From the NCBI GenBank assembly GCA_026692665.1, contig JAPLOF010000054.1, forward strand, positions 106,735 to 170,734: 64,000 nucleotides of DNA, written 5' to 3'. Position numbers and translations under genes: made by a program. Each line of letters opens with the position of its first letter. The first letter of the stretch is position 1. The notes under the pieces were generated by a model. The model worked only from the letters and a program-made list of their open reading frames with translations. It made no database searches and was not told the DNA's origin. This document shows, one piece after another, positions 17,355 to 26,138 of the stretch. Origin of the DNA: Planctomycetota bacterium. GTDB taxonomy: Bacteria > Planctomycetota > UBA1135 > GCA-002686595.

Positions 17355-18730
17355 GGCAGTTCCTCCACGACGGGCGACGTCGCGAGGCGAACGCGCAGGC
17401 GCAGAAGGTCCGCGGGATCCTGCGCGGGCAGGAGACGCAGCACGTGGATTCCCGTTCCCGCGGGAACCGTGCACGTGCCGACCCACAGCCCGGCCGGGAC
17501 GCCGCGGTCGCCGGAGGACGTCGCGATCCGGGCCGGCCCGTGCGCCCGCTCCGGAGAACCCGCCGTAGCGACGCCCGCATCCCAAACGAGGAGCACCGCG
17601 TCTCCGTCGAGCCCGATCGATCGCAGACGACCCAGGTGAAGGGGCGCGGCCGCGCCCTCGATCGCGGCGACTCCCGAGAACGACAGCGCGGGGTCTCCGA
17701 GGAGAGCCCCGATCGCGCGGGAACCGTCGACCCGCACGACGCGGCCGAGGAAACGGGCGCCGACGCCCAGCGCTCCCCCGACTTCGACGCGCGCCTCGCG
17801 CGGCAGCACGAGGTGGCGCGTTCGCCGGCGCGGAGTGGAATCGCCCGCCAGCCCCACGCGCGCCGTCGTCCAGCCCGCGTCGTCGTAGGCGTCGTCGGCG
17901 TACAGCGGGCCCGCGGTCGCGAGCTCGGGTCCGCCCACGATCGCCACGGCGGAGAGCCCGTGCGCGTAGTCGAACGCGGTCTCGACCGCGAGGACCGCGC
18001 GACCGCGATCGGAGAGGACGCGCAGCTCCCCGAGCCGGAATCCATCGGCCCGCGCGCGGCGCTCGGCGCGCGGGCCCGTGCCCGCCTCGCGCACGACCAC
18101 GGAACCCGACTGCACCGGCCGGCTCTCGTGGCGCGCGCCGAGCTGCAGGAATCCGGCGCGGCGTGCGCGCGCTTCGACCAGGCCTCCCACGACGAGGCCC
18201 GCGGGCTCGGCCGAGCCATCGACGACGACCGCGCCCACGCGCAAGCTCTCGTCCGTCACGAGCTGGACCACGCCCTCGCCGGCACGCAGCGGGTCGACGT
18301 CGCGCACGCGCCCCACGTAGGTGTTCCCGCACACGACGGGCATGTCCGGCACGACGCCCGCCGCGGGCGGGAACCGCACACGCAGGATGTCCGTGTCGTT
18401 CGGATCGCGCTCGAGCACCTCGGCCACGAGGTAGGCCCGACCGTCGCGCAGCGCCGGATCCTTGGGCAGAGCGGCTTCGATCTGCGCCGAGAGCAGCGCG
18501 CGCGCGGCCTCGCGCTCGGCGGGCAGGGCCTCGTCGGCGTGCGTCAACGCGGCGCGCACCTCGCCGACTCCGAGCCAGCCGAGAGGACGCAGGACCTCGC
18601 GCGCCCAATGCGACGGCGTGAAGACGAAGTCGACCGCACGCTCGACCGGTGGAAACGGACGGAGCGCCAGCGCCGCGAGGACGAACACGCAGGCGAGGAC
18701 GAGAGTCCTCGATCGCAACCACGACAACAC
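17351..18730 (-). CDS. mreC: Rod shape-determining protein MreC
   Basis: This 459-residue bitopic protein has an N-terminal membrane anchor (MLSWLRSRTLVLACVFVLAA) followed by an extracytoplasmic region. The MreC signature region is visible as VAEVLERDPNDTDILRVRFP, then GNTYVGRVRDVDPLRAGEGVVQLVTDES. E. coli MreC is about 367 residues, so this one carries extra sequence in the C-terminal beta-rich half. It organises PBP2 and RodA in the periplasm. It lies 94 bases downstream of mreB and is coupled to mreD by a 4-base overlap. Confidence 0.87.
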   Translation of the reverse strand: MLSWLRSRTLVLACVFVLAALALRPFPPVERAVDFVFTPSHWAREVLRPLGWLGVGEVRAALTHADEALPAEREAARALLSAQIEAALPKDPALRDGRAYLVAEVLERDPNDTDILRVRFPPAAGVVPDMPVVCGNTYVGRVRDVDPLRAGEGVVQLVTDESLRVGAVVVDGSAEPAGLVVGGLVEARARRAGFLQLGARHESRPVQSGSVVVREAGTGPRAERRARADGFRLGELRVLSDRGRAVLAVETAFDYAHGLSAVAIVGGPELATAGPLYADDAYDDAGWTTARVGLAGDSTPRRRTRHLVLPREARVEVGGALGVGARFLGRVVRVDGSRAIGALLGDPALSFSGVAAIEGAAAPLHLGRLRSIGLDGDAVLLVWDAGVATAGSPERAHGPARIATSSGDRGVPAGLWVGTCTVPAGTGIHVLRLLPAQDPADLLRLRVRLATSPVVEELP

Positions 18731-18824
18731 GCAAAGCCCCCCACCGAGCCGGACAGGAGCGCCCGGCGACCCGGGTCCTGTCTACCATGCGCGCGGTCCG
18801 GATTCCCGGGCGGGAATCGGACGG

Positions 18825-19889
18825 CTAGTCGTCGTCGTCGGACGACAGGACCGGCGCGAAGACCTCGAGGTTCTCGAGGAAGATGCCCGTGCCGCGCGCG
18901 ACCGCCGTCAGGGGATCGTCGGCGACGCGCGCCGGGATCGAGAGCGTCTCGGAGATCGCGTCGGCGATGCCGTACAGGAGCGAGCCGCCGCCGCACAGGG
19001 TGATGCCCGAATCGACGAGGTCGGCCGAGAGTTCCGGCGGCGCCTCCTCCAGGACTCCGCGCACGGCCTCGCAGATGAGCCGGACGGGCGCGCTCAGCGC
19101 CTCGCGGATCTCGATCGAGGTGACCGTGGTCTTGCGCGGCAGGCCGCTGACGCTGTCGCGGCCCTTCACCTCCATCGAGAGCTCCTGCTTCATCGGCCAG
19201 GCCGAGCCGATGGTGAGCTTGATGCGCTCGGCGGTCTGCTCGCCGATCAGGAGGCTGTGCTGGCGCCGCAGGTGCGCCGTGATCGCCTCGTCCATCTCGT
19301 CGCCGGCGATGCGCAGGGACGTCGCGACGACCATCTCGGCCAGGGCGAGGACCGCGATGTCCGTCGTGCCGCCGCCGATGTCGACGATCAGGGAACCGTA
19401 GGCCTCGCGCACGGGCAGCTCGATGCCGAGACCGGCGGCCATGGGCTCGTCGATCAGGTACACGCGGCGCGCGCCGGCGCGTTCGGCGGAGTTGATCACG
19501 GCGCGGCGCTCGACGGCAGTGATCCCGACGGGCACCGCGATCACGATGCGCGGCTTCACCCAGGCGCGACCGCCGTGCACCTTCGTGATGAAGTAGCGCA
19601 ACATCTTCTCGGTCACGTCGAAGTCGGCGATGACGCCGTTGCGCAGCGGGCGGATCGCGGCGATGTTGCCCGGCGTCTTGCCGAGCATGGCCTTGGCCTC
19701 GTTGCCGACGGCCATGCCGTTGTTCATGACCTCGCCCGTCGCCTTGTCGACCGCGACGACGCTGGGTTCGTTGAGCACGATCCCGCGGCCGCGCACGCTC
19801 ACGAGCGTGTTGGCCGTGCCGAGGTCGATGCCCATGTCGACCGAGAATCGACCGAGCGCCCATTGAACGGGCCGGAGGTAGCTCTTCAT
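18825..19889 (-). CDS. mreB: Rod shape-determining actin homologue MreB
   Basis: MreB forms cytoplasmic ATP-dependent filaments that direct the elongasome. The 354-residue sequence carries the actin-fold motifs: phosphate-1 MGIDLGTANTLVSVRGRGIV, phosphate-2 LIVDIGGGTTDIAVLAL and the adenosine region GITLCGGGSLLYGI. The family block NEPSVVAVDKATGEV is also clear. The N-terminus has a short MKSYLRPVQWALGRFS extension before the conserved core, which may act as a membrane-binding helix. The C-terminus ends in an acidic SSDDDD tail. It is first of the five-gene rod-shape cluster, preceded by a 432-base intergenic region that should hold the promoter. Confidence 0.96.
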   Translation of the reverse strand: MKSYLRPVQWALGRFSVDMGIDLGTANTLVSVRGRGIVLNEPSVVAVDKATGEVMNNGMAVGNEAKAMLGKTPGNIAAIRPLRNGVIADFDVTEKMLRYFITKVHGGRAWVKPRIVIAVPVGITAVERRAVINSAERAGARRVYLIDEPMAAGLGIELPVREAYGSLIVDIGGGTTDIAVLALAEMVVATSLRIAGDEMDEAITAHLRRQHSLLIGEQTAERIKLTIGSAWPMKQELSMEVKGRDSVSGLPRKTTVTSIEIREALSAPVRLICEAVRGVLEEAPPELSADLVDSGITLCGGGSLLYGIADAISETLSIPARVADDPLTAVARGTGIFLENLEVFAPVLSSDDDD

Positions 19890-20321
19890 CGCGAGGGGGC
19901 GGATCGCCGGCGGAGCGGACGGTCCGAAGTGCGCGCGGCGGGCGCCGCGGCGACGGTCCGGAGTCTAGCGGTGGCGGGACCTCGATCAAGGCGACGCAAT
20001 CGCGCCGAGGGTCGAACGGCCGGGTCGGCCCAGGAAGTCGCTTTCTCTCCCAGGACGCTCGGGCGCGCCGGTCCGTCGGGATCCGAGACGGCTGGAAGCT
20101 CCGGCGGCCGAGCGGGAACCCCGCCGGACGCGACTTCGAAACCCAGCCCGAGGAGCGCGCGACCGACCCGCTGGACGCCCTCGGGGCGGGGCGGAATCCG
20201 GCCGCGATCCCAGACCGCGACACCGCGTGCACGGTCGAGCGCGGTGGGCGGAGCGGGCTCAGCCAGAAAACGACTCGAGCCGCGCGAGGCGGCTCGGGTC
20301 ACGGCAGCGCGCAGGCTGGCG
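19890..20321. other. Intergenic region upstream of mreB
   Basis: This 432-base region lies between a small membrane protein gene and mreB, both on the minus strand. A 138-codon minus-strand ORF (19886-20302) crosses it and overlaps the mreB start, but its product is Arg/Pro/Ala-rich with no recognisable feature, so I do not call it. The mreB promoter is expected here; no clear -35/-10 pair is visible. Confidence 0.4.
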
Positions 20322-20555
20322 TTACTTGAAGAACATGCCCCCGCCGTACTGCTTCCCGAGCATCGAGTCGGTCAGCACGATCGCGGCGATCAGGAGCAGG
20401 AACGTGACGATGCCCATGGCATCGCCCAGGCCCATCCCGGCCTTGGGGGCGGCGGCGGCGTCGTCGCCGCCCTCGGCCATGCGGGAGGTGGCGCGCGCTT
20501 CGCGGCCCTTTTGGGCGGCGGGCGCGGCGGCGCGTTCGGAGCGGCGTGCGGCCAT
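20322..20555 (-). CDS. Small single-pass membrane protein
   Basis: The 77-residue product has a basic, Ala-rich N-terminal half (MAARRSERAAAPAAQKGREA), a glycine/methionine-containing linker and one strong membrane helix (GIVTFLLLIAAIVLTDSMLG), and ends KQYGGGMFFK. No family is recognised. AAGGA upstream of the ATG is a reasonable ribosome binding site. It follows the coiled-coil gene by 19 bases, so the two are very probably co-transcribed and may act together at the inner membrane. Confidence 0.65.
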   Translation of the reverse strand: MAARRSERAAAPAAQKGREARATSRMAEGGDDAAAAPKAGMGLGDAMGIVTFLLLIAAIVLTDSMLGKQYGGGMFFK

Positions 20556-20574
20556 GGGGATTTGGTCCTTCTTC

Positions 20575-21432
20575 TCAGAGACGCGTGGTCGCGCCGTCGC
20601 CTTGGCGGATCGTCTGACCGGGCACCGTGCGCGTGATCAGGCCCGAGGCCATGTCGCCGTGCACGAACTCGATGCGGACCTGCCCCTTGTAGGTGCCACC
20701 GTCGAAGATCTCGAAGGTGAAGCCGCGCTTGACGCCCTGCACCGAGCCGGCGTTGATCGCGACGAGGCCCGGAGCGACCGACGTCTCGACGCCCAGGACG
20801 GCGCCGTCGATCTTCGGGACGTTGGCGAAGTCGATGACGTTGACGCCGGTGTTCGCCACCAGCGTGTCGAGCGAAGTCTGGAGCGACCCGGTCTCGTTGA
20901 TGAGCTTGGTCTTCTCCTTCTCGAGGCTGGCGACCTGGTTCTGGATGTCGCGCATCTGGCTCTCGGCGGCGGCCTTGGCCTCTTCCGCCTTCTGCTGGGC
21001 CAACTCGGCCGTGCGGCGCGCTTCGTCAGCCGACTTCTGCGCGGCGAGGGCCTTCTTCGTGTCGTCGAAAGCCTTGTCGCGCGAGGCGGTGATCTCGCCC
21101 AGCGTCGTCTCGATCTTCGTGACCGAAGCGTCGAGGTTGCTGTTGCGCGCGGACAGGTCCTTGTTCTCGGACGTCAGGCGCTCCTGGGCGCGCTTGGCCT
21201 CGTCGCGCGCCGCGACCGCGTTCTGGAGGTCCGTCTTGGACAGGCCCAGGTCGGCGCGGACCTTCTTGAGCTCGTCCTCGAGGGCCAGCTTGTCCTTGCC
21301 GGCGAGCGCGACGGCGTCCTCGTACTTCTTCTTCCAGTCGCCGCTGGTCGAAACCGCGTTCGCGGCCCAGCCGACGAAGGCTGCGGCCAGGACGAGGTTC
21401 AGCACGACAAAGATCTTTCCGATGGAGCTCAT
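20575..21432 (-). CDS. Membrane-anchored coiled-coil protein with a beta-rich C-terminal domain
   Basis: The internal ATG at 21432 gives MSSIGKIFVVLNLVLAAAFVGWAAN, a membrane anchor, followed by about 160 residues of heptad-rich coiled coil (KKYEDAVALAGKDKLALEDE through IQNQVASLEKEKTKLINETG). The final ~90 residues are beta-rich: APGLVAINAGSVQGVKRGFT, then FEIFDGGTYKGQVRIEFV. The track start at 21612 adds an unlikely Arg/Pro-rich leader. The layout (anchor, coiled coil, small beta domain) resembles MreC-like or membrane-fusion scaffolds, but I recognise no family. Proximity to mreB suggests, without proof, a cell-envelope role. Confidence 0.7.
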   Translation of the reverse strand: MSSIGKIFVVLNLVLAAAFVGWAANAVSTSGDWKKKYEDAVALAGKDKLALEDELKKVRADLGLSKTDLQNAVAARDEAKRAQERLTSENKDLSARNSNLDASVTKIETTLGEITASRDKAFDDTKKALAAQKSADEARRTAELAQQKAEEAKAAAESQMRDIQNQVASLEKEKTKLINETGSLQTSLDTLVANTGVNVIDFANVPKIDGAVLGVETSVAPGLVAINAGSVQGVKRGFTFEIFDGGTYKGQVRIEFVHGDMASGLITRTVPGQTIRQGDGATTRL

Positions 21433-21741
21433 GCTTCGACGCCGTTTTCGGGGATGCCGTTTGGGGGGGATGCGGGGGGAGCCAGCGCGGAGAGCGAGAT
21501 CGCTTCGCGCACACTCTCGAACGGTGGATGCGGCCGGGACAGCAAGTGGGTCCGGCCTGGGAGCGATCCGCGCGCGGACCGTGCCGAAGTGACCCAACTC
21601 GTTGTGGCACAAGGACCTAGAGCAGTCCTTTGCCGTGGCTAGACAGAGCGAGGAGGCGGAGTCTAGCGGCGCTCCCCCAGAGGGTCAAGCGACGCGGCGC
21701 GGTTCGGATCCGATCCTCCCCACCACCTCCCGAGCCGTCCC
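21433..21741. other. Intergenic region between lnt and the coiled-coil gene
   Basis: No gene is visible in these 309 bases. The region holds the hairpin at 21606-21634 and, nearer the coiled-coil gene, G-rich runs. It probably contains the 3' end of lnt transcription and the promoter of the coiled-coil/small membrane protein pair. Confidence 0.4.
21606..21634 (-). terminator. Hairpin downstream of lnt
   Basis: On the plus strand, GGCA-(C)-AAGGAC pairs with GTCCTT-TGCC around the loop CTAGAGCA: a 10-pair stem with one bulged base, about 110 bases past the lnt stop. No T-run follows, so termination is likely but not certain. Confidence 0.45.
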
Positions 21742-23385
21742 CTACCGAGCCGCGGGGCCCGGGTAACCGCTCCCCGCGGGCCCCAGCGGGGTGCGCCGGC
21801 GCGCCAGGAGCAGGAGCGCGGCGGGCAGGAGGACCCACAGCCCGCGCAGGAACGGCTCGATCCGCGCGTAGACGGTCGGTTCGCCCGCGCCGACGGGGAC
21901 CGGCACCTCCGCCAGGAGGAATCCGGGAACGTTCCGGTCCTTCCCGCCCGGTCCGACGAGGCGCGCGACATCCCGGCCGTCGGGGCCGATCACCATCGAG
22001 ATCCCCGAGTTCGTCGCGCGCACCATGGACCGCCCGGTCGCGGCGGCGATGCAACGCGAGAACGCGACCATCTGGTCGAACTCCCACGATTCGACGTACC
22101 AGGCCTCGTTGCTGGTGATCAGGTGGAAGTCCAGGTGGCCGCGCCGCACGGGCTCCGTGTACGGCCCGTCGTAGGTGTTGTCGAAGCACACGGTGAGCCC
22201 GACGTGCACCTTGCGGCCGTCGCGCAACGGCAGCTCGACGACGCTCGCGCGCTCGTCGGCCACGAGGTCGGGCACGTAGCCGGCGAGCTCGAAAGCCGTG
22301 TCGCGCACCCAGTCGATGCGCTCGAGTCCGGCCAGCGACTCGCCGCCGGGGACGAGGTGGATCTTGCCGCCACGCCCGATGCGCGCGCCGCCCTCGCCGA
22401 AGATCACGATCGCGTTCGCGCGGCGCAGCTGGCCGTCGCGCTCGACGTACTCCTCGACGCCGGTGAGGAACAGCGTGCCGGCCGGGATCTCGCGCCCGTC
22501 GCGCCCGACTCCGAACAGCCGGCGGCCCACCTGCTCGTGCTCGATCCGGTGCAGCGCGTCGATGTCCTCGCGCGCGAGCTGCCACTGCCCAAAGGACGCC
22601 GCGCGGACGCCGCGGTCGTACGCTGCTCCGAGCGTCGGCTCGGCCATCGCCCAGGGGAACACGGTCTCGCCCCAGGCGACGAGATCGACCGGCTTCCCGG
22701 CCTTTTCGGCCTCCGCCAGGCCGCGCCGCGTCAGTTGGACGGTTTCCTCGTAGAGCTCGCGCGCGGAGGGCGGGCGCTGTTTGCGCTTGGCCTCGAACGC
22801 CGGCTGCACGAGCAGGATGCGCGGTCCGGCCGTGGTCGGGGGCGGCGCGGTCGCGAGGCTCGCGATCACGCAGACCGCGGCCAGCGTCGCCGTGAAACCG
22901 ACGGAGAACGCGGTCACGCGCTGCTTCACGGCGCGCGCGCGCAGGAGGTCCGCCGCGAGCCCCGCGACCGAAGCCAGGGCGAACCCGACGCCCCCCACGC
23001 CGACGACGCGCATCGCACCCAGGAGGAGGTCGTGATCGTGCGCGTGGTGCCCGAAGCGCATCCATCCGAACCCGAAGGGCGGCTCGACGATGCCGTTCAG
23101 GGTCTCCAGGCCGATCCAGGCGACCGGCGCCGCGACGGAGAGCGGAAAGCGCGACGCGAGGCGTCTCAGGACGATGCCGGCGCAGGCCATGTAGGCCCCG
23201 GGCACGATCGCGACGGCGAGGAGCGTCAGCCACAGGACGTTCACGTTCCAGAAGACTTGCGCCGAGAGCCCGACGGCAGCGGCGAGCCACTCGATCCAGA
23301 AGGCGTGCTTTCCGGGGCGCGAGCAGAAGAGCGCCCACGGCACGAGCGCCAGGAGCGCCAGCGAGAGGAATCCGTCCGGGTGCAC
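21742..23385 (-). CDS. lnt: Apolipoprotein N-acyltransferase
   Basis: Lnt adds the third acyl chain to lipoproteins in the inner membrane. The 547-residue sequence has N-terminal membrane segments, the PVAWIGLETLNGIVEPPFGF region, and a nitrilase-type domain with the catalytic Glu in VAWGETVFPW, Lys in GGKIHLVPGGE and Cys in LTVCFDNTY. A last membrane helix is at the C-terminus (GLWVLLPAALLLLA). The track GTG at 23385 is the first standard start, but the same frame is open further upstream and encodes another hydrophobic helix (LLAASATWLLLLLATPG) with no ATG, GTG or TTG. The true N-terminus may therefore use a rare start codon. The many lipoproteins in this window are its likely substrates. 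Confidence 0.9.
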   Translation of the reverse strand: MHPDGFLSLALLALVPWALFCSRPGKHAFWIEWLAAAVGLSAQVFWNVNVLWLTLLAVAIVPGAYMACAGIVLRRLASRFPLSVAAPVAWIGLETLNGIVEPPFGFGWMRFGHHAHDHDLLLGAMRVVGVGGVGFALASVAGLAADLLRARAVKQRVTAFSVGFTATLAAVCVIASLATAPPPTTAGPRILLVQPAFEAKRKQRPPSARELYEETVQLTRRGLAEAEKAGKPVDLVAWGETVFPWAMAEPTLGAAYDRGVRAASFGQWQLAREDIDALHRIEHEQVGRRLFGVGRDGREIPAGTLFLTGVEEYVERDGQLRRANAIVIFGEGGARIGRGGKIHLVPGGESLAGLERIDWVRDTAFELAGYVPDLVADERASVVELPLRDGRKVHVGLTVCFDNTYDGPYTEPVRRGHLDFHLITSNEAWYVESWEFDQMVAFSRCIAAATGRSMVRATNSGISMVIGPDGRDVARLVGPGGKDRNVPGFLLAEVPVPVGAGEPTVYARIEPFLRGLWVLLPAALLLLARRRTPLGPAGSGYPGPAAR

Positions 23386-23762
23386 GAAACCGGGCGTGGC
23401 CAGGAGCAGCAGGAGCCACGTCGCACTGGCGGCCAGGAGCCGCGCCCGCGGGGTCAGGGGTCGCGCGACGTCGACGTCGGGCCCGGATGTGAGCGCGGAG
23501 TGGATCGGCGGTTCCTCGGGGCGCGGAGAAGACTGGATCGGGGCGTTCGGGTCAATCTCGCCGCCGGGGACGGAGGACGCGGCCGAGGGGTCCGCGCGGG
23601 CTCCAGCTCACGGATCCCGCGAACCGATACCTCGCGCGCCCCGCCGCGCGGCACTTCGCCCCGAGGGCCCGGATCGGCGTCCAGGGACTCGGCGTGGCCA
23701 GCCCCCCTTGCGAGCGCAGCAGCCAGCGGTCATCGTCCACGATTCGGTCCGAAGCCCCGCAC
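23386..23762. other. Divergent region between lnt and cysD
   Basis: This region of about 377 bases separates lnt from the oppositely oriented cysD. Its lnt-proximal part is probably the real lnt N-terminus (see lnt). The rest has no convincing gene. The ORF-track start of cysD at 23694 adds a Ser/Arg-rich leader that I do not accept. Confidence 0.4.
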
Positions 23763-24671
23763 ATGCCCCAGTACCAACTCGACCACCTGACCGCGCTCGA
23801 GCACGAGGCGATCCACATCCTGCGCGAGATGGCGGCGGAGCGCGAACGGCCCTGCCTCCTCTTCTCGGGCGGCAAGGACTCCATCGTGCTCCTGCGCCTC
23901 GCCGAAAAGGCCTTCCGCCCGGCGCGGTTCCCCTTCCCGATCATGCACGTCGACACGGGGCACAACTTCCCCGAGGTCATCGAGTACCGCGACCGGCGCG
24001 TGAAGGAGCTGGGCGAGAGGCTCGTCGTCGCGAGCGTCGAGGAGTCGATCCGCCGCGGCCGCGTCGTCGATCCCAAGGGGCCGCGCGCGTCGCGCAACCG
24101 CCTGCAGACGACGGCACTGCTCGACGCGATCGAGGAGCAGCGTTTCGACGCCTGCATCGGCGGCGCTCGACGCGACGAGGAGCGCGCGCGCGCCAAGGAG
24201 CGCATCTTCAGCCACCGCGACGAGTTCGGGCAGTGGGACCCGAAGAACCAGCGGCCCGAGTTGTGGAGCCTCTACAACACGCGTCTCCGCCAAGGGGAGC
24301 ACTTCCGCGTGTTCCCGATCTCGAACTGGACCGAGCTCGACGTGTGGCAGTACGTGAAGCGCGAGAAGCTGGAACTGCCCTCGATCTACTACAGCCACGA
24401 GCGTTCGGTGTTCGCGCGCGACGGGATGCTCTACGCCGCCGTCGAGCAGGTGGAGCGCTATCCGAGCGAGGTGCCGTTCCGCGAGGTCGTCCGCTTCCGC
24501 ACGGTCGGCGACATGAGCTGCACCGGCGCCGTGCGCTCGACGGCCTCGACGATCGACGACGTGATCGCCGAGGTCGCCGCTTCGCGCATGACCGAGCGCG
24601 GCGCGACGCGCGCCGACGATCGCCAGACCGAAGCGGCCATGGAAGACCGCAAGAAGGAAGGCTACTTCTGA
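23763..24671 (+). CDS. cysD: Sulfate adenylyltransferase subunit 2
   Basis: CysD catalyses adenylation of sulfate to APS, with GTP hydrolysis by CysN driving the reaction. ATG 23763 gives MPQYQLDHLTALEHEAIHIL and 302 residues, the same length as E. coli CysD. The PP-loop motif LLFSGGKDSIVLLRLAEKAF is intact, followed by MHVDTGHNFPEVIEYRD and the conserved GGARRDEERARAKERIFS. The C-terminal SCTGAVRSTASTIDDVIAEV and KKEGYF are typical of the family. The stop overlaps the cysN start (TGATG), so the two subunits are translationally coupled. Confidence 0.96.
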   Translation: MPQYQLDHLTALEHEAIHILREMAAERERPCLLFSGGKDSIVLLRLAEKAFRPARFPFPIMHVDTGHNFPEVIEYRDRRVKELGERLVVASVEESIRRGRVVDPKGPRASRNRLQTTALLDAIEEQRFDACIGGARRDEERARAKERIFSHRDEFGQWDPKNQRPELWSLYNTRLRQGEHFRVFPISNWTELDVWQYVKREKLELPSIYYSHERSVFARDGMLYAAVEQVERYPSEVPFREVVRFRTVGDMSCTGAVRSTASTIDDVIAEVAASRMTERGATRADDRQTEAAMEDRKKEGYF

Positions 24672-25966
24672 TGGCACCCGTGGATCCGGGCTTCACGGCG
24701 ATGGAATCGGGCGCGGAGCTCCTGCGCTTCTCGACCTGCGGCAGCGTCGACGACGGCAAGAGCACGCTCATCGGACGCCTGCTCTACGACACGAAGTCGA
24801 TCTTCGAGGACCAGCTGGCGCACGTCGAGGACGTGTCGCGCCGCCGCGGCGACGAGTACACGAACCTCGCTCTCCTGACCGACGGCTTGCGCGCCGAGCG
24901 CGAGCAGGGCATCACGATCGACGTGGCCTACCGCTACTTCGCCACGCCGCGCCGCAAGTTCATCATCGCGGACACGCCGGGGCACATCCAGTACACGCGC
25001 AACATGGTGACGGGCGCCTCGACGGCGAACCTCGCCATCGTGCTGGTCGACGCGCGCCAGGGCGTGGTCGAGCAGACGCGCCGCCACGCGCTGATCACGT
25101 CGCTGCTGCGCATCCCCCACATCATCTTCGCGATCAACAAGATGGACCTCGTGGGCTGGGACGAGGGCGTCTTCCGGCGCATCGAGACCGAGCTGCGCGG
25201 TTTCGCCGCGCGCATGGACGTGGCCGACGTGACGTTCATCCCGATGAGCGCGCTGCACGGCGACAACGTCGTCGACAGGAGCGACAAGGCGCCCTGGTAC
25301 AAGGGCCCGCCGCTGCTCCACCAACTGGAGAACGTGCACATCGCGTCGGACCGGAACCTGATCGACGTGCGCTTCCCCGTGCAGTGGGTCGTGCGACCGC
25401 AGAGTCAGGACCACCACGACTACCGCGGCTATGCGGGGGCGATGGCCGGCGGAGTCCTGAAGACCGGCGACGAGGTCGTCGTCCTGCCCAGCGGCTTCAC
25501 CTCGCGCATCGCGCGCATCGAGACCTTCGACGGCCCGCTGGACGAGGCTTTCGCGCCCATGTCGGTGACCGTCCACCTCGCCGACGACGTGGACGTGTCG
25601 CGCGGCGACATGCTGTGCCGCCCGGCGAACCGCCCGGTTTCGGGCCAGGACCTCGAGGCCATGGTGTGCTGGATGGGCGACGCGCCCCTCATGGCGAAGA
25701 ACCGCTACGCGCTGAAGCACACGACACGGAACGTGCGCGCGCTGGTGGGCGAGATCGACTACCGGCTCGACGTGAACACGGGCCACCGCGTGCAGGGCGT
25801 GGAGAAGCTCGAGCGCAACGACCTGGGCCGCATCAAGCTGCGCACGACGGCGCCGATCTTCTACGACGAGTACCGGCGCAATCGCACGACCGGCTCGTTC
25901 CTCCTGATCGACGAGACGACGAACAGCACGGTCGGCGCGGGAATGCTCCTGAGCGAGCCGCGCTGA
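24671..25966 (+). CDS. cysN: Sulfate adenylyltransferase subunit 1 (GTPase)
   Basis: CysN is an EF-Tu-like GTPase that drives APS synthesis by CysD. ATG 24671 overlaps the cysD stop. GTPase motifs are clear: GSVDDGKSTLIGRLLYD (G1), DTPGHIQYTRNM (G3) and INKMDLVGW (G4), followed by two beta-barrel domains and a C-terminal RTTGSFLLIDETTNSTVGAG. At 431 residues it is a little shorter than E. coli CysN and has no fused APS kinase (CysC). No cysC, cysH or cysI gene lies in this window, so the rest of sulfate assimilation or sulfation must be encoded elsewhere. Confidence 0.95.
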   Translation: MAPVDPGFTAMESGAELLRFSTCGSVDDGKSTLIGRLLYDTKSIFEDQLAHVEDVSRRRGDEYTNLALLTDGLRAEREQGITIDVAYRYFATPRRKFIIADTPGHIQYTRNMVTGASTANLAIVLVDARQGVVEQTRRHALITSLLRIPHIIFAINKMDLVGWDEGVFRRIETELRGFAARMDVADVTFIPMSALHGDNVVDRSDKAPWYKGPPLLHQLENVHIASDRNLIDVRFPVQWVVRPQSQDHHDYRGYAGAMAGGVLKTGDEVVVLPSGFTSRIARIETFDGPLDEAFAPMSVTVHLADDVDVSRGDMLCRPANRPVSGQDLEAMVCWMGDAPLMAKNRYALKHTTRNVRALVGEIDYRLDVNTGHRVQGVEKLERNDLGRIKLRTTAPIFYDEYRRNRTTGSFLLIDETTNSTVGAGMLLSEPR

Positions 25967-26138
25967 GCCCGGGTGATTCACGAGGTCAGCCGCCAGCGGG
26001 GCCCAGGCCGTGCCGTTCCCGCTGGCCAGGCCGTCGATCGACCGGTGCAAGGCACCGTCCGATGGCCTCTCGTTCGCTCGGATGAGTTCGCTCCGATCGG
26101 CGATCGAGACGAGCGCGGGATCGCCAGGTTCACGAACG

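Noticed and set aside
19886-20302. 138-codon minus-strand ORF upstream of mreB
   Set aside because: It overlaps the mreB start, is Arg/Pro-rich and shows no domain or signal.
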